Source: CAYJDG01 sp964368875 (GTDB taxonomy: Bacteria; Pseudomonadota; Alphaproteobacteria; Micavibrionales; Micavibrionaceae). From it: 18,408 nt of DNA. A program made the position numbers and the translations under genes. Where the stretch lies: the NCBI GenBank assembly GCA_964368875.1, contig CAYJDG010000041.1:1-18408 (forward strand), in the 5' to 3' direction. The notes beneath the pieces are model-generated. The model searched no databases, had not been told where the DNA came from, and saw nothing but the letters and a program-made list of their open reading frames with translations. This document shows positions 14,112 through 18,408 of the stretch, in pieces (position 1 is the first letter of the stretch; each line of letters opens with the position of its first letter).

Positions 14112-15510
14112 AGGTATTACCTATTTCGCCAGCAGGGAGAAAATCCATCCTAAAAAGGTAAAGGGACGGTATCGCCGACTCAAATGGCTGGTGATGCTGG
14201 CGACGCTCTCAATTTACTATCTCGCCCCCCTACTGCGCTGGGACCGCGGACCAAATGCACCCGATCAGGCGATCCTGATCGACCTTCCTGCTCGTCGTGC
14301 GTATTGGTTCTTCATCGAAATATGGCCGCAGGAAGTATATTACCTGACCGCCATCCTGATTTTTGCAGCAATTGCGCTGTTTTTTGCCACCAGTGTTCTC
14401 GGACGGATCTGGTGCGGCTATCTGTGCCCCCAGACAGTTTGGACTGACCTCTTTGTAACAGTCGAGCAATGTGTACAGGGTGACCGCGCCGCACGCCTGC
14501 GTCTTGATAAAAGCCCACTCAGTTTCGAAAAAATCTGGAAGAAGGCGCTCACGCATTTCTTATGGCTTCTGATTGGCCTGTCAACCGCAGGAGCCTTCGT
14601 CTTTTATTTCAATGATGCCCCCCAGCTATGGGCAGATATCCTTGCTCTCAAAATATCACCGACCATTCTGGGATTTGTCGGCGCCCTTACCTTCAGCACC
14701 TATGTGATGGCCGGATATTCACGCGAACAGGTCTGTACCTATATGTGCCCATACGCGCGCTTCCAGTCAGCCATGTTTGATAAGGACACATTGATTATTG
14801 GTTATGATGAAACACGGGGTGAGCCGCGTGGCAAACATAAAGCCGGAACATCTTGGGAAAACCGGGGTCACTGTATCGATTGCACCGCCTGTGTTCAGGT
14901 TTGCCCGATGGGCATCGACATTCGCAACGGGTTACAGATGGAATGCATTGCCTGCGGTCTGTGTGTCGATGCCTGTAATGACATCATGGACAAGGTCGAT
15001 CTCCCACGGGGGTTAATCCGCTATGATACTGAACGCCGGATTGAGTCAAAATTATCGGCGCAGGCTACTAAGATACGCATATTGCGCCCCCGCACCTACT
15101 ATTATACCGCTATTCTCTGTCTCGTCGCAGGTCTGGTCATATATGGGCAAATCACCCGCAAGCCCGTTGATCTGCATGTCATGCATAGCCGCAATCCGCT
15201 GCTCGTCAGATTATCTAACGGCGACATCCGCAACAGCTATGACATTAAAATCCTCAATAAAGCCCATGCAGATGGGAATTTCACCCTTGCGATTGAGAAT
15301 TTTCCCGATGCCAAAATCGATATCAACAAGGCCGGCCACGACTCTTCCGCTATACTCCACGTACCAGCTGACAGCGTCGGGACTTTTAAAATCTTTGTGA
15401 CTGCTAAACCCCAGTCATTCTCATCAGAAGATATTGATTTTATCCTTGTTGAGAAAGATAGCGGGTTTAAAACAACATATAGAAGCATGTTTATAAGCGA
15501 GGAGAATTAG
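14068..15510 (+). CDS. ccoG: cbb3 oxidase assembly protein CcoG (FixG/RdxA-type polyferredoxin)
   Basis: CcoG is an inner-membrane iron-sulfur protein needed in cbb3 biogenesis; in Rhodobacter it has been linked to cupric-ion reduction for CuB. The protein has 480 residues. Hydrophobic helices lie near 40-55, 90-110, 160-180, 200-215 and 345-362. Cysteine motifs are C116-G-Y-L-C120-P, C223-T-Y-M-C227-P, then two ferredoxin clusters: C269-I-D-C-T-A-C-V-Q-V-C279-P and C293-I-A-C-G-L-C-V-D-A-C303. The C-terminal third has the Ig-like fold region typical of the family. The 44-nt overlap with ccoP is long. The N-terminal 15 residues are not clearly conserved, so a later non-ATG start is possible. 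One base separates it from ccoH. Confidence 0.95.
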   Translation: MDQSTDRPLQQPPNEGITYFASREKIHPKKVKGRYRRLKWLVMLATLSIYYLAPLLRWDRGPNAPDQAILIDLPARRAYWFFIEIWPQEVYYLTAILIFAAIALFFATSVLGRIWCGYLCPQTVWTDLFVTVEQCVQGDRAARLRLDKSPLSFEKIWKKALTHFLWLLIGLSTAGAFVFYFNDAPQLWADILALKISPTILGFVGALTFSTYVMAGYSREQVCTYMCPYARFQSAMFDKDTLIIGYDETRGEPRGKHKAGTSWENRGHCIDCTACVQVCPMGIDIRNGLQMECIACGLCVDACNDIMDKVDLPRGLIRYDTERRIESKLSAQATKIRILRPRTYYYTAILCLVAGLVIYGQITRKPVDLHVMHSRNPLLVRLSNGDIRNSYDIKILNKAHADGNFTLAIENFPDAKIDINKAGHDSSAILHVPADSVGTFKIFVTAKPQSFSSEDIDFILVEKDSGFKTTYRSMFISEEN

Positions 15511-15511
15511 A

Positions 15512-15988
15512 ATGAGCCACGTCGTTGAGCATAAGCCGATCGATAAATGGATTCCCTGGTTAGTCGTCCTCTTCTTTCTAACATTCATGAGCGTCGATGC
15601 CGTGATGGTAACCATGGCGATCAGGACAAATACCGGAGTTGTGACGGAACAGGCCTACGAAAAAGGGCTTGAATATAACCGAACTATCGAGGCGGCTTCT
15701 GCCCAACAAAAACTCGGCTGGAAAGATAACATTTCTCTGGATGGCCATGCCCTGCGTTACACATTACAGGACAAGCATGGAAACTTCCCGACAGGTGCGG
15801 AGGTAAAAGCCAAGATCAGCCGCCCAACTCAGGATGGCTATGATTTTGAAGTGCCGTTACAGAGGATAAATGACTCAACTTACGGAACAGATGTTTCTTT
15901 TCCGATGCCTGGCGCATGGAATGTCAGAATATTTGTTAAATGGCCTGACCGGGACTATCAGTCGAGCGAGAGTGTTCTGGCCCCATGA
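15512..15988 (+). CDS. ccoH: FixH/CcoH family protein
   Basis: CcoH is a small membrane protein required for cbb3 maturation and associated with the assembling complex. The protein has 158 residues. One helix (about 15-37, W-I-P-W-L-V-V-L-F-F) precedes a periplasmic domain, and the family motif Y-E-K-G-L-E-Y-N-R-T-I-E (about 49-60), then L-G-W-K, is clear. GAGGAG lies upstream of the ATG inside the end of ccoG. The stop overlaps the ccoI start by ATGA. Nothing appears missing. Confidence 0.93.
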   Translation: MSHVVEHKPIDKWIPWLVVLFFLTFMSVDAVMVTMAIRTNTGVVTEQAYEKGLEYNRTIEAASAQQKLGWKDNISLDGHALRYTLQDKHGNFPTGAEVKAKISRPTQDGYDFEVPLQRINDSTYGTDVSFPMPGAWNVRIFVKWPDRDYQSSESVLAP

Positions 15989-18159
15989 TTGCCTACGAAA
16001 CATCAAGGGCCACCCCTTACGTGCGTACAGATGATGATAATATTCATCATCTCTCGCTGGCCGTTGATGGTATTCATTGTGCAGGCTGTATCCAAAAAAT
16101 AGAATCCTCCCTCAAGAACATCTCGCAGGTTAAAACCGCACGCCTGAATTTTTCAACCAGACGCCTTGCCATCAGCTGGAGCGGAGATAAAAGTCTCGCC
16201 GATAAATTAAGCGCAACGATTTCAGCTCTGGGCTACAAAAATACGGCTTTCGATCAGCAAAGCCTCAGCCGCTCAAGCGAGAGAGAGGCCAAGTTCCTTC
16301 TGCTCTGTCTCGGCATTGCCGGCTTCGCGGCAGGAAACATTATGCTCGTTTCCTTTGCGTTGTGGACCACCGACATCCAGACGATGGGCGTTGCGACACG
16401 CGACTTCCTGCACTGGATCTCAGCTTTGATCGCGGTTCCAGCCATCGCTTTCTCTGGCCGCCCCTTCTTCTTCTCTGCCTTCAACGCACTTAAGGCGGGA
16501 CGCACCAATATGGATGTTCCCATCTCGGTTGGCTTAACCCTGACCACAGGGATGAGTCTTTTCGAGCTTGTTACGCACGGGGAACACGCCTATTTCGATT
16601 CAGCAGTGATGCTGATGTTCTTTCTGTTGATTGGTCGCTATCTGGATTTTCTGGGACGCGCCAGTGCGCGGCAGGCCGCCAATGATCTCCTGTCTCTGAT
16701 GAGCGGAACTGCGGCAGTTCTCGAAGACGGAGTTTTGCGCAGTATCCTGATCAAGAATATCCAGAAAGGCATGACTCTCCAGATTGCCATGGGCGAACAT
16801 ATCCCGGCGGATGGTGTCATCATCGAAGGCAAGACGGATATCGACACCAGTCTCGTGACCGGCGAAAGCCTGCCGCGTCAGGCCGAGACAGGCAGCGAGG
16901 TCCTGTCTGGAACTCTCAATCTTTCCGCCCCTATTTTAATCAAAACCCTGCAAACCCCTGAAGAATCACAACTGGGCGGAATGGTCCGCTTGATGGAAAA
17001 AGCGGAGCAATCTCAGGCCTCTTATGTCCGCATAGCTGACCGCGTCGCGCGGCTTTATACGCCCGTGGTTCATATTCTTGCACTGGCGGCTTTTCTTGGT
17101 TGGCTATTCCTCGGTCATATGATTTGGCAAGACGCGCTGCTGATTGCGGCAACTGTTCTGATTATAACCTGCCCGTGCGCTCTGGCGCTGGCGGTTCCGA
17201 TCGTTCAGGTTTTGGCGGTGGGCCTGCTGATGAAACGCGGCATCATGGTGAGGTCCGGCGATGTGCTGGAGCGGCTGGCAACGATTGATACAATTATTTT
17301 CGACAAGACCGGAACCCTGACCTGCGGCAAACCGCAGCTAATCAACGCAGATCAAATCGACGCGCAGTCCTTCGCAATCGCAGCTGCCATGGCAAGTCAA
17401 AGCCGCCATCCGTTGGCCAAGGCGCTGGTCGCTGCTTACCATCTGGATGCAAAACCCATGCAGGTAGATGAGATTCCCGGGTTCGGCTTGCTTGCCACTT
17501 ATAACGGGCAGGAGTTCAAGCTGGGCAAACGCAGTTGGGCGACTGATCAGGCTTTGCCAGAGCATCCCGATCACATGGAAATCGTCCTTGCAACTGAAGG
17601 ACAGCACTCTGTTTCCTTTCTATTTAAAGATGAACTGCGCAAGGATGCAGTCAGCGTCATTCAAGACTTTAGAAGGCGCGGCCTGAAAATCCATCTTTTG
17701 TCAGGTGATCGTCTGGATATCGTTAAATCAGTCGCCGGCACCCTTGGCATCGCTGAGTTTCAAGCCGACATGAGCCCGGAACAAAAATTTACGTATATGG
17801 AGCAGCTCAAAACTCAGGGTCACAAAATCATGATGGTCGGCGATGGCATTAATGATGCCCCTATTCTTGCTGGTGCCGATGTCTCCGTCTCACCTGCCTC
17901 GGGCATTGATATCGCGCGAAACGCTTCCAGCGTCGTCTTTACTGGCGACCATCTCAGCCCCCTTCTTCAGCTCTTTAAAATCGGCATTGCCTCACAACGT
18001 CTCGTTCGTCAGAATTTTTCCATGACGATCATCTATAACCTGATCGCTATACCAGCTGCCTTTATGGGATTTGTAACGCCACTTGTCGCGGCAGCTGCGA
18101 TGTCGCTCTCGTCGCTCGCCGTTATCGCCAACGCCTTCCGCATCAGGAGAGTTAAATGA
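15985..18159 (+). CDS. ccoI: Copper-transporting P1B-type ATPase CcoI/FixI
   Basis: CcoI exports copper into or across the membrane for CuB of the oxidase, driven by ATP. The protein has 724 residues. A heavy-metal-associated domain with G-I-H-C32-A-G-C35 lies near residues 22-95. T292-G-E-S is the actuator motif, C396-P-C398 in helix 6 the copper site, D440-K-T-G-T the phosphorylated aspartate, S-R-H475-P the P1B nucleotide-binding motif and G-D620-G-I-N-D the hinge. Only one N-terminal metal domain is present. Position between ccoH and ccoS, with 4-nt overlaps at both ends, makes it CcoI rather than a general detoxifying CopA. Confidence 0.96.
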   Translation: MIAYETSRATPYVRTDDDNIHHLSLAVDGIHCAGCIQKIESSLKNISQVKTARLNFSTRRLAISWSGDKSLADKLSATISALGYKNTAFDQQSLSRSSEREAKFLLLCLGIAGFAAGNIMLVSFALWTTDIQTMGVATRDFLHWISALIAVPAIAFSGRPFFFSAFNALKAGRTNMDVPISVGLTLTTGMSLFELVTHGEHAYFDSAVMLMFFLLIGRYLDFLGRASARQAANDLLSLMSGTAAVLEDGVLRSILIKNIQKGMTLQIAMGEHIPADGVIIEGKTDIDTSLVTGESLPRQAETGSEVLSGTLNLSAPILIKTLQTPEESQLGGMVRLMEKAEQSQASYVRIADRVARLYTPVVHILALAAFLGWLFLGHMIWQDALLIAATVLIITCPCALALAVPIVQVLAVGLLMKRGIMVRSGDVLERLATIDTIIFDKTGTLTCGKPQLINADQIDAQSFAIAAAMASQSRHPLAKALVAAYHLDAKPMQVDEIPGFGLLATYNGQEFKLGKRSWATDQALPEHPDHMEIVLATEGQHSVSFLFKDELRKDAVSVIQDFRRRGLKIHLLSGDRLDIVKSVAGTLGIAEFQADMSPEQKFTYMEQLKTQGHKIMMVGDGINDAPILAGADVSVSPASGIDIARNASSVVFTGDHLSPLLQLFKIGIASQRLVRQNFSMTIIYNLIAIPAAFMGFVTPLVAAAAMSLSSLAVIANAFRIRRVK

Positions 18160-18317
18160 GTATTCTGCTCTACATGATTCCTTTGGCCCTTTTACTTGGT
18201 TTGATTGGACTGGTTGGCTTTATCTGGTCTTTAAAATCAGGACAATTCGAAGACCTTGAAGGCGCCGGATACCGTGTCCTGATTTCGGACGAAAATCCTT
18301 CTGAAACCCAGGAATAG
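18156..18317 (+). CDS. ccoS: cbb3 oxidase maturation protein CcoS
   Basis: The protein has 53 residues. One hydrophobic helix (about 5-25) leads into F-I-W-S-L-K-S-G-Q-F-E-D-L-E-G (about 22-36), the signature of the CcoS/FixS family. This is followed by G-Y-R-V-L and a short acidic tail. Members are required for inserting redox cofactors into the cbb3 catalytic subunit. The ATG overlaps the ccoI stop as ATGA. It is the last gene of the operon; a perfect FNR box begins 2 bp after its stop, so a new transcription unit starts at once. Confidence 0.95.
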   Translation: MSILLYMIPLALLLGLIGLVGFIWSLKSGQFEDLEGAGYRVLISDENPSETQE

Positions 18318-18318
18318 C

Positions 18319-18332
18319 TTGATTTTTATCAA
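18319..18332 (+). promoter_or_regulatory. Perfect FNR/FixK box, TTGAT-TTTT-ATCAA
   Basis: This is a perfect operator match immediately after ccoS. With its centre at 18325.5, a class II arrangement predicts a -10 at 18355-18360, where CATAGT (4 of 6 matches to TATAAT) is found, and a start near 18367. A gene start with a good Shine-Dalgarno follows at 18398. This is the best-formed low-oxygen promoter in the window. Confidence 0.82.
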
Positions 18333-18397
18333 GTACAGCTTCGCTTTGGGCCTTCATAGTATGCGCACTTAAAACTGCTACGCTCGTGAGGATCAAA

Positions 18398-18408
18398 ATG
18401 AGAAAGTT
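18398..18408 (+). CDS. Start of a gene cut off by the window edge
   Basis: GAGGA (18388-18392) followed by 5 nt precedes an ATG at 18398, giving M-R-K and then the window ends. The upstream FNR box, -10 candidate and Shine-Dalgarno together make a real start likely. A basic residue pair right after the methionine would suit a signal peptide or membrane protein, but three codons do not allow a call. Confidence 0.5.

Noticed and set aside
15985..18159. General copper-resistance ATPase CopA
   Set aside because: It lies between ccoH and ccoS with 4-nt overlaps at each side and has a single metal-binding domain, so CcoI/FixI is the better call.
1..18408. CRISPR array, rRNA, intact tRNA or transposase gene
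   Set aside because: No regularly spaced repeats, rRNA-like stretches, complete cloverleaf or transposase/integrase frame was seen by eye.

Overview
The window is probably from an alphaproteobacterium. This is inferred from the Fix-type cbb3 oxidase operon, the Crp/FNR boxes and the style of the phosphotransacylase/acetate kinase pair; there is no rRNA or other phylogenetic marker. Most of it reads as a low-oxygen energy-metabolism island: a complete high-affinity terminal oxidase operon, a fermentative lactate/acetate gene group, a carbonic anhydrase paired with a SulP anion transporter, a small K+-channel-like protein and a Crp/FNR regulator. Three TTGAT-N4-(A/G)TCAA palindromes in the promoter regions tie these parts together.

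Layout. Bases 1-184 are the 3' end of a DsbA-like thioredoxin-fold gene. Bases 185-565 hold no convincing gene but contain a perfect 10-bp direct repeat (TTGGGGGCAT, twice, 2 bp apart) and a segment resembling a tRNA 3' end, possibly an old integration scar. Bases 566-2807 carry three unrecognised genes: one small doubtful ORF, one single-anchor exported protein (minus strand, GTG start) and one four-helix membrane protein with a large extracytoplasmic domain (plus strand).

Bases 2930-6890 are a minus-strand block, in transcription order: beta-carbonic anhydrase-like protein, L-lactate dehydrogenase, phosphate acyltransferase and acetate kinase. The last two overlap by ATGA. The acetate kinase is about 20 residues shorter than usual just before its C-terminal TNEE motif. 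A divergent promoter region with a perfect FNR box (6960-6973) separates this block from a plus-strand SulP transporter with a STAS domain (7031-8737) and a small ion channel with a TTLGYGD filter (GTG start at 8810).

The channel converges on a minus-strand Crp/FNR regulator (9255-9992). This regulator has the FNR-type E-x-x-S-R recognition helix, lacks the N-terminal cysteine cluster of E. coli FNR, and ends in an unusual C-x2-C-x5-C tail. It is divergent from, and shares a box (10032-10045) with, a tightly packed plus-strand operon: SafE/TauE-like membrane protein, ccoN, ccoO, ccoQ, ccoP, ccoG, ccoH, ccoI, ccoS. Most junctions in that operon overlap by 4 to 44 nt. CcoNOQP is the oxidase; CcoG, CcoH, CcoI, CcoS and probably the SafE-like protein serve copper delivery, cofactor insertion and assembly. 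A third perfect box (18319-18332) lies just after ccoS, in front of a gene that starts at 18398 and runs out of the window.

Regulatory picture (inferred): under low oxygen a Crp/FNR-type activator, plausibly the one encoded here, would turn on the cbb3 oxidase operon, the SulP transporter and the unseen gene at the right edge, and perhaps the carbonic anhydrase-ldh side.
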